A stretch of 64,000 nt of DNA from Girardinichthys multiradiatus (taxonomy: Eukaryota; Chordata; Actinopteri; Cyprinodontiformes; Goodeidae), in the NCBI RefSeq assembly GCF_021462225.1, contig NC_061815.1, positions 50,257,373 to 50,321,372 on the forward strand, read 5' to 3'. Under the pieces are notes generated by a model. That model made no database searches, had not been told where the DNA came from, and saw only the letters and a list, made by a program, of their open reading frames with translations. Position numbers and translations under genes: made by a program. Positions 33,013 through 44,007 of the stretch are shown piece by piece; position 1 is the first letter of the stretch, and each line of letters starts with the position of its first letter.

Positions 33013-33525
33013 GTTCTGCAGGGTTCTGTACCAGGTCAGGTCCAGCTTCCATTGTGTTTGTCAGTCTTTATGATCCTGCTTGGATTCACTAGAACCTCAC
33101 AGTACATCTATCATAAAAAGTGTCCATATGGAAGCCAGTATTACTAGTCTGAGGATTTAGTGTCACCCCACAGCTTCCCCTGGTGTTGTCATCCTTCTCA
33201 CAAGCATATAAAGGTTCCTAACAGGAAAAATAGAAACAAAATGATTGGACCCGGCTGACAGTGTAATCAGTGGAGCATGACACAGGCTTTCATAGGATTA
33301 CTTCCTGGGGTTTTATTCCAATCAGGACCCATTTTCTGCTGGAGTCTTAGTGTCTGATCTGATCAATAAAAGTCCTGCTCAGAGTTGTGAGGTTTGAAGC
33401 AGTATAAAACAGAAAACTGAGACATGCAGAAAGACAAATGACATGGCACTGATGGACAGACCCGGAGAAACGGGGATTATTCTGATGAAATGCAGGTGTG
33501 TGTTTCTTTGTATGAGCGTGGGATG
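33013..33525. other. Non-coding stretch between two Tc1 remnants
   Basis: No gene recognised. Part of it (about 33,240-33,330) has mixed-composition texture but no supporting evidence. Confidence 0.35.
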
Positions 33526-34500
33526 CAGTACTTTGGAAAAGGAATGGCCCCCTTTGTTAAACCACAGTTAAACTGGGATTTACATCAGTGTCGCTAGCCA
33601 CTCCCAGGCCTGATTACTGCCAGACCTGCAGAATCAAGAAATCAAACAGAACCAGTCTGACAACAGGAAGTGGGCTAAAAGATCTCAAACAGCACCACAT
33701 CACACTCAGATCTGAAGAAATTCAAGAACAGATGAGAAACCAAGTCTCTGACCTCTATCTGTCTAGATAGATGATATCCACACATGGAGAACACATGGAA
33801 CACTGGAGAACCTTCCCAGGTTCTCATCAACTCATCCAGGAGGTCACTGAAGAACTAGAACAGCATCTAAAGCTCTGCATCTCTCACTGCCTCAGTTAAG
33901 GTCAGAGGTCATGACTTAACAATAAGAAGGAGAGACTAGGCAGAAATGGCCTTCATGGGAGAGTTTTAAGGTCAGCACCACTGCTGACCCAAAAGAACAC
34001 GAAGATCCTTCCTTTCTGGAAACATCTGGTGTAACACTAACAGCATTTCAGAAACAGAACGTCATAGCTACAGTTAGACGTGGTGGTGGAGGTGTGATGG
34101 TCTGGGCTGCTCTGCAGAAAATCCTGAAGCTCACTTGGGTTTTGCAACAGGACAGTGATCCAAAGCAAGGCCACCTTCCAGTGACAATAAAAGAGAAAGT
34201 TGTGGAGTGGCCTAATCAAAGTCCGGACCTAATTTAGTCTGAGATGCTTCAGGCCTTTCATGCTGGAAGGAATGTGGCTGAAGTCGAACAATTCTACAAA
34301 GCAGAGTGGGTCCAGATTCCTTCACAGTGACGTTAGTGACTCATTACCAGTTATCACAAACAGCTGCTCCTGCCAGGGCTGGAATAACCAGTTATTAGGT
34401 CTAGAGGGTTAATACTTTTTCACACAGGGTCAGGTTGGTATGGATGGATTAATTAATGAAATCCGAGCACAAATCTGTAAATATTTTTCCCAGATTTAAT
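33526..34500 (+). pseudogene. Old Tc1-like element of a second family, heavily deleted
   Basis: Left-side non-coding sequence (GAATGGCCCCCTTTGTTAAAC, CCCAGGCCTGATTACTGCC) is followed by eroded coding: AAATTCAAGAACAGATGAG (EIQEQMR), TCATCCAGGAGGTCAC, GCAGAAATGGCCTTCATGGG, CCACTGCTGACCCAAAAGAAC, GTGGTGGAGGTGTGATGGTCTGGG (GGGVMVWG), TTGCAACAGGACAGTGATCC (QQDSDP, second Asp) and GAGTGGCCTAATCAAAGTCC. The right side ends near GGGTTAATACTTTTTCACACAGGG. Many stops and at least three deletions, so much older than the elements at 1-1,448 and 17,916-19,540. Confidence 0.75.
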
Positions 34501-34978
34501 TTTCCCAGAATTCATGGGATTATTTTAGGTGTCCATTTTCATGCATAATAAACAGTGCACTGTTCCCCTTAAAATCCTTAAAACTATTCATGCTGAGCAC
34601 ACAGAGCTGTGGGCAGCCACTGGAGGAGGATGTGAGCCTTTCTGAGGGTCAGAGTCCGTCAGCGTTGGTGCAACAAGACGCTGACCTTTCGCTCCAGGAG
34701 TGTTCCAGCTGATTTTACATCCTAGCTGCAGCTCAGACTCATCTCAGTCAGACTGATTAACTCCTCTGTCCTCAGGAAAATACACCTAATGTTTAGTGTT
34801 TAAAGTTTTGTTACCGCTGCAACAAGACAAAGTTTCTCCTGACATGTTTTATTAAAATGACCTCTGATGACCTTTTGATGGCAGGTGTAAGAAATTGTAA
34901 TTTAGTCAACAGTTTGTTCCCAGGAAATTAAACTAAATCGGGTCAATGATTTTCATATATGTGTAAAGATATATTTGG
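34501..34978. other. Non-coding stretch, nothing recognised
   Basis: No repeat family or ORF of interest. Confidence 0.4.
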
Positions 34979-35168
34979 AGTGGTGGCCTGGTGGTTAGAA
35001 CAGGAGGGGGCTGGATTTGTATCCCACAGGCCGCCACTCTGGGTCCCTGAGCCCCAGAATGCTCCCCGGGCGCCGCACAATGGCAGCCCACTGCTCCCTG
35101 TAAGGGATGGGTTAAATGCAGAGGGCAAATTTCGTTGCAATGACCAATAAAGACGATTTTGGTTTTTT
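34979..35168 (+). mobile_element. Second SINE-like family
   Basis: A tRNA-like head with a loose A box (GTGGCCTGGTGGTTAG) and a weak B box (GGATTTGTATCCC) is followed by GAGCCCCAGAATGCTCCCCGGGCGCC, CACAATGGCAGCCCACTGCTCC and GGGTTAAATGCAGAGGGCAAATTTC, ending in ACCAATAAAGACGATTTTGG. This order is widespread in teleost genomes. No clear target duplication. Confidence 0.65.
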
Positions 35169-35324
35169 TAAACAGAATAATGAGTTCGTTCATTATCAGA
35201 ATCGCCTTAAATTTAGGGAAAGTTCTCCTGAAAACTATTGAGACAAAGTTAACTTCAGACCTAAAACTATCCACAGCTGGAAGAGTTGAAACACATTTAG
35301 TTTTAGATAAATGCATCATGTCCG

Positions 35325-35338
35325 TGTAAGTGTGTTTG

Positions 35339-35376
<38 letters not shown>

Positions 35377-35765
35377 CCTGTCTTGGCATCACAGTGAGAA
35401 CCATTTTCCCAATTTCACCATCAAATTGAGGACCGTTTGTACCAAAGTGAGGACATTTTGCTGGTCCTCACGACCTATTTTGCTAACGGTTAAGTTTAGG
35501 ACTAAGATGGGAATTGAGTTTAGGTTAAGGTTAGGGTTAGGTAAGCACTGGTAATGGTTAGGTTTAGGGTTATTGTCCGGGTTAGACATGCACTGGTAAT
35601 GGTTAGGTTTAGGGTTATTGTCAGGGTTAGACATGCACTGGTAATGGTTAGGTTTAGGGTTATTGTCAGGGTTAGGGCATAGAAAGGGTTGAAAATGACT
35701 GAAAATCAATGGAAGTCAATGGGAGTCAACACATGGTCCTCACTACATATAGTAAAACAAGAGTG
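35325..35765. repeat. TG-bracketed GGTTAGG-rich dispersed repeat, long copy
   Basis: Begins with (TG)n at 35,341-35,375. Next come TCACAGTGAGAACCATTTTCC, CACCATCAAATTGAGGACC, TTTTGCTGGTCCTCACGACC and a GGTTAGGTTTAGGG section containing a 45-bp tandem array. It closes with AATGACTGAAAATCAATGG, ACACATGGTCCTCACTACA and another TG tract. The copy at 47,600-48,275 has the same order of words. Confidence 0.75.
35550..35675. repeat. 45-bp tandem array, about 2.8 units
   Basis: The unit GGTAATGGTTAGGTTTAGGG...GACATGCACT starts at 35,550, 35,595 and 35,640. The first two are complete and the third is partial. Only one base differs between the first and second units by eye (GTCCG against GTCAG). Confidence 0.9.
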
Positions 35766-35792
35766 CGTGTGTGTGTGTAAGTGTGGGGCTCG

Positions 35793-35824
<32 letters not shown>

Positions 35825-35910
35825 GTGTGTGTGCGTGTGTGCGGGCGTGTGTGTGTGCGTGTGTGTGTGTGTGTGTGTAAGTGTGGGGCTGGGTGTGTGT
35901 GTGTTCTCAT
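35766..35910. repeat. Complex (TG)n microsatellite
   Basis: TG tract with scattered CG steps and two GTAAGTGTGGGGCT interruptions (about 35,778 and 35,878), suggesting an internal duplication. Confidence 0.93.
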
Positions 35911-36218
35911 TCATCCCTTTGCAAAGCTGTTTGTCAGTGTGGGAACATCTGGAGAAGTTTCACCACCTCTTTCACCTCTGTCCCTTCACTCTTGTTAGTA
36001 ATTTATTTTATTAGAAAATAACATTTCTCTACTTCCTGTTTCCCTTGCAGAGTAAAAGTTAACTTTAGCCACCGGCTATCATTTATGCTAATAAATGTCA
36101 GTATGATTAATCACTGCAGCTGACTTGGAAGGTGTGTGGCAGAACAATCTGAGAGCATTCATCTGCTCGCAGTGGTGTTCAGTATCCACACATCTTTCAG
36201 CAATGAAAAGTTGAAACT
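35911..36218. other. Non-coding stretch, weak conserved-element candidate
   Basis: At about 36,060-36,180, CCGGCTATCATTTATGCTAATAAATG and ATGATTAATCACTGCAGC occur in a repeat-free background. No gene. Confidence 0.25.
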
Positions 36219-36590
36219 GGGATTGGATGGAGAACATCTGAGATAATCAGTTTTCAAGTAATTCCAAAGATTCTCAGTAGGACTAAGGTCTGGACTTTGA
36301 CTAGGCCATTCTAACACATGAATATGCTTTGATCTAAACCATTAACTGTGTATCTGGCTGTATGTTTTGGGTGGTTGTCCTGCTGTAAGACGAATCTCCA
36401 CTCCAGTCTCCAGTTTCCTGGATTTAGCTCCATCCCACAGCATGATGCTGCCACCACCATGTGTCACTGTGAGGATGGTGTGTTCAGAATGAGGTGAAGT
36501 GGGGTTTTTTCTCCAGGCCGTATGTTCAGAGCACCTTCTTCCACACGTTTTCTGTCTCCTACATGGCTTGCAGGACATTGACGTTTGTGA
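36219..36590 (-). pseudogene. Tc1-like remnant, minus strand
   Basis: On the plus strand the complement of Tc1 coding is seen in order: GTCTGGACTTTGACTAGGCC (complement of GQSPD/WP region), GGTGGTTGTCCTGCTG (second-Asp region), TTTAGCTCCATCCCACAGCATGATGCTGCCACCACC (GGGSIML), and AGAGCACCTTCTTCCACACG (region next to WSDE). It has several deletions and no detectable termini. Confidence 0.78.
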
Positions 36591-38464
36591 TTGTGATCTG
36601 ATAAAAAGTTAGAACATCCGAGGATATGAGGTGTAAGTAAAAACTTTCCCATCACTTCCCATTAAAACCAGTAATTATCATTATTCTTCTGAAAAGATGA
36701 GCTAACATTGAGGTCACTTCCTCCATGTTCTGCTCTACGCTCCTGCTGTTTTTCTGCTTGATCAACACAAACTGGTGCTGTTGGTTCATCCTGCATTCGT
36801 GTAAATTCATAAAAATAAAAGCAGAGTGCTCAGGACTGCTTGAGGGAGAAAGCTGTAGTTGCATTATGTGGATTTGTCCACCGGGTGACGCTGTGCAGCA
36901 GTGTTTCCACGCCCTGTGATGCGGGGCCTACAGGTGGATAATACAGCAGTAAGGGTGTGCTCAGATGGTTCTTCCTCTCAGTTCTGCAGGTCTTCAGTCG
37001 GCGGCAGGTTTCTGTCGATGCAGTGGGTACAACGTGGATAGATAGCCATAACCTTTCCCATTAACAAATTTAATTTGATAGTTTCTTTGTTAACCTAACA
37101 CAGAAGCACCGTAAGTGTTTTATTGTTTATCAGGTTTTAAGTATTTTGCAGGATTTTGAATTTCCTCGACAAACATCAGTCTTTTTGTTCCCATGTTCTC
37201 ATGGTGTCTGTTAGTATGGTCCTCTTATTGGACCAATAAAACTCTGGCAACAGTTGTCCAGATGAGACTGAAGAGATGTTCCTGCATAGTTCCCCGGTGG
37301 AATAAAAACACTCAATACTACACTGAATCTAAGGAGAGCTGAATATAAATCCTGTTTCTTGACCAGGAACATAATAACCGGACATTAGCAGCTAAGTGAA
37401 GCGTGCTCTCTGTCATGGTTTAAATCTCCTCAGTTTATTACTGTGTAAAAGAAACAGAGAATTAAATCTGAAGAAGTGAAGCAAAACTGATGGTGCCTTA
37501 AACTGCAGATGATTTAGTGACTAGACACCATATTTGCACATATTGATGTTTACTATGTTGGAAAAAAGGAAATCTTTATTTGCTCTACAACACTTTGCAG
37601 CTTTTTAATTGCAGTATTTCTTCAGAACTTTTTTAGGTTTCTTTTTTTCTTCATATTTGCAACAACCTTATTTAGGCTGAAAAAAAGGCTTTTTTTTTAT
37701 TTGTAAAAAATGATTATTTGGATGATGAATAATATTCTGCAAATCATGGAAATGCAGTAAAATTTTTCATCTGAAAGAGGAACACAGAAAGGGGTGCTGA
37801 TGTTCATGTAGTACCCGTCCTGGGTTTCAAATAAAAAGAAAGGAAGAACCTCAGAACCAAGTCTGAGCTGGACCAGAGGAAAGAGCCCCTTCACCAGGAG
37901 CTGGAGGCGGGCTCATGACCACCAGCAACCAGGTTGTTTGAAGCTCCTTAGGTACATTTGAATGAATAAAGAAGTCAGCTTAGTCCCAGAATAAAATGTG
38001 CTTTCTAGATCTTTTCTTCCTGCTGTTTGGTCTGATACCAGAAGGTTTAAGAAGGTGTGATTCCAGCTGCTGTTTTTCCAACAAATCCATAAACACTAGT
38101 CTTGTCTCGGTTATTAAACTCTGTTAGTATCATAAGCCAGCACCAACAAACCTGCTCAGTGCTTTGTGCTTTTTGCTGGTACCGGTTAGATGCCAGGCTG
38201 GTCTCTGACTGGTTTCCTTCTAGGTATTTCAGTCTGGGTGTGCAAGTTGGATTGAAAGTAGCTGATTCAATCAAGAGTCAGAAGTTCTGTACTGGGAGTA
38301 CTGGGAATTGTTACTGTGGTTTGATAGACTGACGCTGCTTCAAGCATGTTTCCTTCTAAGAGACAGAGTGGTATTAGGTTCAGTGCCCTGCAGTGTCCCT
38401 GAAGGCCACAGCTGAGGTTGTTCACTTCATGTCTGAAGCCCAAACATCATGGAGTCAGTGTGGT
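36591..38464. other. Non-coding stretch, nothing recognised
   Basis: AT-rich, with short poly(T/A) runs (37,690s). No repeat or ORF of note. Confidence 0.4.
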
Positions 38465-38730
38465 CACCGATATAGGTCTTCTGTGGTACCTGGCACCAAC
38501 ATGTTAGCATACTTGTTTGGATTGAGTTCTGGTGAATTTGGAGGCCACACCTCAAAAAGGTGTTTGTGTTCCTCAAACTTCTCCTGAAGTGTGGCAGGGA
38601 GCTTCATCCTGCTGCAAGAGGCCACAGATCTGTTCAGTGTGTCTCTGTTTGAGTTTCTGGCCAGCATGATTCCAATATATTGTAAATAATCCGACGCATT
38701 AAACCTGCATGAGCAGCGAAATGTGATTTG
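38465..38730 (-). pseudogene. Tc1/mariner-type transposase fragment
   Basis: The minus strand reads KFEEHKHLFEVWPPNSPELNP, which carries the WPPNSPDLNP motif preceding the third catalytic residue of Tc1/mariner transposases. The following residue block is not NPIE but NPNK, so the acidic residue is missing. Flanking sequence is too eroded to define ends. Confidence 0.55.
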
Positions 38731-39657
38731 ATGCAATTCGATTCATCATCCACCACCTTTCAACAGAATGCCATACGACAGAATAGTGATGCTGTGGGAC
38801 TGAATAAGCATGATCATGATTATTGTTGTTTTTTCAACACAATGGGAGTTCTTCCATCCACCAGACATGCAAATCAGCCTGAGCAGAAAGCATATCATTA
38901 TGATGAAAATTAAACATTAACATTTCACAGAGTCTTTAGATCTGGTGCCAAATCTAGTTTTACTGTTAAAACATAAACAGTTCTGACAGTAATTTAGCCT
39001 GACTGTGGTAAGAATCCAGTATGAATGCACATTGTTCAGCAATAGGTTCTTTCCCAGGAATATCAGTAGGTCCACATGATGAAGCTAAGCTGAATTTAAA
39101 AAGGGGCCTAAAAACTTGTTTCAGTTCTCTTCCTGAGCTGTAGGAGTTCCTGAGAAAAATAATCCCGCTCCAGAAGAAGAAGCTGTGCTGGAGTTGATCT
39201 TAAACATAAAGCTGCCATCACACTCTCTCCTTATGTTGTGTGTCTAAAAACACTGTGTTGGTGCCCATAAGTGAAGAAACATCGAGGCCATTACATCTCT
39301 GAGGAGTGTTTGTTGCTTCTGAGGCTCACTTGGTTTGTGTGTAAAATTAATTGTTTTCTACTGCAACAGGACCCGGTCCAAATGTTATGAACTTGCATTT
39401 TCATGCAAATGTTATATTTAACCAGATGGACAGAGTCTCAGGGCAGCAGATGTCCACACCAGACACAGATGACATTACCCAGAATGCTAAAGGTCACAGA
39501 CTGATGGAAGCTCAGAGGAGGAAGAGAGGATCTATGGGTTCTATGCATGTAGCAGAGCACATGAGTGAAGCCATTTTAACTAAACAGACAGACGTACAAA
39601 CATGTCTGAAATCTCTCTTGGATTTGTTCTCCTACCTTATAGATAGTTCGTGATTTC
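38731..39657. other. Non-coding stretch with a possible exon-like ORF
   Basis: No repeat recognised. An open frame after a strong splice-acceptor-like site at 39,368-39,369 is described as a finding. Confidence 0.3.
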
Positions 39658-39806
39658 AAGGGCTGGTGCCCTGCATGTTTTAGATGTTGTCCTGAATACA
39701 CACACCTGAATCTAATGAGTGGGACATTAACAGGCTTTAGCAGAGCGAGGTGCCATCTAAAACCTGCAGGGTTCTGGGCCTAGAGGACGGGGACTGGACA
39801 TGCCTG
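39658..39806. mobile_element. hAT-like MITE, degraded second copy
   Basis: GCCCTGCATGTTTTAGATG...CATCTAAAACCTGCAGGG is a long imperfect palindrome. The right end GGACTGGACATGCCTG aligns with the right end of the copy at 7,706-7,906. The left terminal 20 or so bases are missing. Confidence 0.65.
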
Positions 39807-41702
39807 AAACCATCGGCTGGGTTTCTGTATTTCATCTGTGTGATGGTGCTTTCATCGTTTTATTGTTTGTTTTTAGAATTAGCACTTTCAAATATTGTTG
39901 CTCTCTTCAAGCATTTGATATCCAAGTCAGATATTTGAATTGTTGATGATGTCCCAACTTTCTCGTCTGACTTGGTCTCTATTCAACCTTCCTTCCAGTG
40001 TTGCACCTTTTACCTTTAAATGTTGTTTCCACAACTCAATGCATGTTTTCTTCACAAGATAGTTTTTCCTCCACTTTCTTCTCATGCCTTCATCATGACT
40101 GAACAGGTTTTCCTGCTTTTCTTCCTCTAAACTCTCCCTCACTCCGCTCTCTGTGTCAGTGTCACCACCTCTTTTAATGGGTGTCACCTGCTAGAGTAAT
40201 GGCCAGGGCTCAATGTGCCATAGCAGTAATTTAACACTGTCACACACACACATACACACACGAACACACACACACACACACACAGTGATGCATTACTCCT
40301 GGGACTGTTGCAGAAGTGCTGTATGGGCGGCTGTGCATGATTACGTCAGCCGTAAGTTAGAGCATGGTAGTGTGTGTGTGTGTGTGCGTATGTGTGTCAG
40401 TGACCACCTGGGAGACCAGACAGCTTTCACTCGGGTCAATGTGCTTGGAACTGGTTTCCCAGACTAGTTAGATCCCAGTTGGTGGTTAGAGTGAGGCTTC
40501 AGTTGATTTTGGGTAGTTTCAGTAATAAATCACTGAAGCAGAAATATGCACCATAGTAATAAGGAAGAAATGTGTGTCTCACCTTTAACATCTGATGTGA
40601 TTTATTAATGACTGATTCCTACAGTTAGTTTAAGTTTTGATCGCTGATCTGAGCCCTAAAGAACCAGATCAAAACATCAGTGTAGTAAATTATGTAGGTT
40701 AACAAATTAAACTGTGTGCACATTAAGCCTATAAAAGGAATAGTTCTGTATCATCAGAATCTGTTCTACAGATGAATCCTGGTGTGGACCCGTTGGCTCA
40801 ATCCTCACTTCTTGACCCAAGTTTACAGTAACGGTCATAATGTTTTGCTCTGAGAGTGATCGTATGAACTTAGTCACAATAAGCTCATGTTGGCTGTGGT
40901 TTAACAAGCTTATTGAGGACCGAGCAGCTGATCCTCAAATACTTGCTGTCATCATCTCTTTGAGTCAAACCAGCTTGATAGCAAATCAAATCATCCAGAG
41001 CTTCAAGGAGAGAGCAGGATGTCCAGGAAAGTTCAGCAAGTGTCTGGTCCATCGCCTAAAGAAGATTCACTCTACCCAACAACACTTCCACGAATAGAGT
41101 GAACAAATTAAATATAAATGCTTTTCTGACCCACAGCTTCCACAGAGAGACTGGGTTTAAAACCACCTGGACATCAAGCTACCAGTTAAACGTTAACATT
41201 TGGCCCAGTTTATTTCAGACTGCCAGTTACAGTTCAAAACTAGGAGACTTGTTGTGACTCAACAGACAGACAGAAATTCTCAAGCTATTAAAATACAGAA
41301 TATGACAATGAAGGAAAAAGATGTAGGTGGTTGCAAACACAGATGAAAACCTACGACGGCTTCGGGTCATAAACGCTGTGCACTTGCACATCTTCGACTT
41401 GAAAGCAGTGGCACATCGGAGCAGAAATGTTTAATGTTCCCTTTCAGCACCTGGTTAGGAAACATCAGAGAGACCAGGAACGATTTCAGAGAGGGAAAAG
41501 GGTGGGAAGTGTCTGCTGAGGAGCCTTTGGTGTGCCCATATGATGCCCATGTAGCATGAAGGTTTTATGATCCAGACACATCTTGAGTTTGTTTCTCCTC
41601 CAGAGTTTGGCAAGAGTCCAGTCAGTCACACGTGAAACCCACCAACAGGGCTGCAGGGTCCAGACTCCTTCTCCTTCATGCACATGTTTCTGGATATGTG
41701 CA

Positions 41703-41766
<64 letters not shown>

Positions 41767-42195
41767 AGTCTGATGCCAAAATGTTTTTGACATTGACAGA
41801 CAGTTGATGATGATGGATGAGCTGCAGAAAGTGGACAGTAGCAAATCAGATGGGGCTGGTTGAGTGTGTGTGTGTGTGTGTGGACTGACGGACAGTTCAG
41901 GCTTCCTAACACTGACATGAAGAGATGATTGGACCATATGTGTGCCATAGATTTCTCTCTCTGATCTGTATCCAAGCCACTGCAGCATTTGACACAAAAC
42001 AGACGGACTCTGAGCACTACTGAGCTTTAGAGGTTTCCAAATGCCTCTCATCACCACCATCAGCTGTTCCACCGTTTCTGCTCTTCTTCTCTGTTTATGT
42101 GATGTCTTTAAACCATGATCCCGGCTAGTCAGAGTCATGCATTCGAGCGACGTTTGGTCTTCTAGCCTGATTTCCTCCCAGCCTTCCATCAACCA
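39807..42195. other. Non-coding stretch with several microsatellites
   Basis: Contains (CA)n at 40,241-40,285, (TG)n at 40,368-40,398, 41,706-41,766 and 41,863-41,882. The long minus-strand ORF at 41,626-42,192 is carried by the CA tracts. A purine-rich minus-strand ORF at 39,927-40,187 is discussed as a finding. Confidence 0.45.
41706..41766. repeat. (TG)n microsatellite
   Basis: About 60 bp of pure TG dinucleotide repeat. Confidence 0.97.
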
Positions 42196-42292
42196 TCAGT
42201 GGGTCGTGGGGAGCGTTGGTGCCTATCTCCAGCGGTTGCTGAGTGGGAGGCGGGGTACACCCTAGACAGTTCAGCAGTCCATCGCAGCCTGA
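42196..42292 (-). mobile_element. tRNA-derived SINE, 3' fragment, minus strand
   Basis: On the minus strand GCGATGGACTGCTGAAC...GGTGTACCCCGCCTCCCACT...CGCTGGAGATAGGCACC matches the 3' body of the SINE at 15,556-15,923. Head and tail are absent. Confidence 0.65.
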
Positions 42293-42624
42293 TTGAAAAG
42301 AAAAAACTGAAATCATGAAAGACTGTGTGATAGATGAGTAATCGAGAACTATACTGGAATATGCATTATCTTGTGTTGTGCCGGCATGGCCCAAAATAAT
42401 CCGGAGCCTACTGGGTCCTGCATGCAGACGTTGCAGGTAGCTGCATACCAGGCAGAAGAAATGGACGTGTTCTGGTTTTCTTTAGGAATGCTCATGTTGA
42501 GTCACATGATTATGTTTCATATCTTCAGTTAGAAACATTTAGGGACTGATATTAATGTTTTGACGTGTTGTCTGTCAGATATATTTGACGATAAAGTTAT
42601 CATCAGAAACAGAAAATATGTAAA
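42293..42624. other. Non-coding stretch, nothing recognised
   Basis: No gene or repeat seen. Confidence 0.4.
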
Positions 42625-43121
42625 AAATATTTATTCACATTTTATTACATCACAGTGTCAAACTCCAGAATGTTTTTTCTTTTATCAGACAAGGCATTAA
42701 TCAGAGAAGCAGCCCAAAGGCTCATGGTAACTCTGGAGGAGCTGCAGAGATGTACAGCTCAGGTTAGGTTAGATCTATTCAAAACCAAAGCCAGACATAC
42801 AATGGGATGGTTTAGATCAAAACATATTCATGTGTCAAAGTTCAGAACTAAATCCAATTGGGAACCTGTGAGATGACAGATGTTCTCCATCCAGTCTGAC
42901 TGCGTTTGAGCTGTTTAACAAAGAAACAAATTCTGTAGATGATCAAAGCTGGTGGAGACAAACCCAAGAGGACCAGCAGCCAGAGGAGGTTCTACTGAGT
43001 TCTGACTCAGGGGGCAGAACACAAATGCACACCAGACTGTTGTTGTTAAAGTTTGTGTTCAGAATGTGACTAAACACAAAAATATTTAGTGGGGTTTGAA
43101 TACTTTTTTCAGGGCTCTGTA
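42625..43121 (+). pseudogene. Tc1-like remnant with large deletions
   Basis: GCATTAATCAGAGAAGCAGCC and CTCTGGAGGAGCTGCAGAG (LIREAA...TLEELQR, the helix-turn-helix region) jump straight to ACAATGGGATGGTTTAGATC (MGWFRSKHIHV) and then to an eroded C-terminus. The right end TGAATACTTTTTTCAGGGCTCTGTA finishes in TA at 43,121. The catalytic core is deleted, so it resembles an internally deleted non-autonomous copy. Confidence 0.75.
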
Positions 43122-44007
43122 AACCTGGTGCTGCCTCATAGGGAACAGAGTCCATGCGTACCTCACCAGTAACCTTTTGACCCTGCTAGCGGTATGAAGC
43201 ACAAACAGATGGTGAGTGTGAATGGACCTTTTGCATCTTCAGATACCCTGGTTGCTCTGAACAACTGAAGTTTTAAAATTATAGTAATTGCATGGCTACA
43301 GGGTAAATCACAGCAAACAATCTTCCCCTCGTGAAATGCAGGTCAAAGGTTAACTGCCTTTCTCATTTGCCAGTCCAGCATGAAATAAATTAGTGCACTC
43401 TTGCTTCAGGTGGGGAAAATAAAGACAGTTAGAGCTGGAAATCACACCTGCAACCCCAGATGTATTACTACCTGCAGTCCCATAGAAGTGCTGTGCACAG
43501 ATCCTTTTGTCTGCAGTAGATCCTTTAGTTACAAGCCAACTTTGATCCTCTGACAGATGAGTTTTTATATGTATCGTGCTGTGAATCCTTATCTATTGTA
43601 CAGTTGTTAAAACGAAAGCTTATTACTTGAATATCAGTGGGTGAGCGACAGGAAACATGCATTACTGCAGTGTTCTACACCCAACCCCCCTTCTTTCACT
43701 TAGATTATTGAACAGGGCGATGCAAGAATATTACAACCAACAACATTGATATTCCCATAGTCTGCATGGAGAAGATGTGTTCAGGAATCAGTGATTTTGT
43801 CTGGAGTTGTAAAGCCCGTTTACAGAAAGATAGTTTAACTCTGACAGGAACAAACAGGACATCAGATCCAGCAGATCCCAGTTAGACCCATTCCTCCTGA
43901 CAGTTCCATTAACACTGCTGCAAACGCATGCAGCTGAAACGTCCAGTGACTTTTATAAAAAACTTAATATGGAAAATTACATTTCAATTATACCAGTAAC
44001 CGACCCG
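43122..44007. other. Non-coding stretch, weak conserved-element candidate
   Basis: Bases about 43,215-43,440 (GTAATTGCATGGCTACAGGG, AAATAAATTAGTGCAC, CAGGTGGGGAAAATAAAG) have enhancer-like texture. No gene or repeat recognised. Confidence 0.25.

Noticed and set aside
35500..35690. Interstitial telomere-like repeats (GGTTAGGG, GGTTTAGGG)
   Set aside because: TTAGGG-like words are scattered within a 45-bp unit and in a dispersed repeat; there is no contiguous (TTAGGG)n tract.
35341..35910. CRISPR-like spaced direct repeats
   Set aside because: Eukaryotic minisatellite and microsatellite; the units are contiguous and have no unique spacers.
41626..42192. 188-codon minus-strand ORF, one of the longest in the window
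   Set aside because: Its core is a CA tract and the remainder has no domain or conservation signal; low-complexity artefact.
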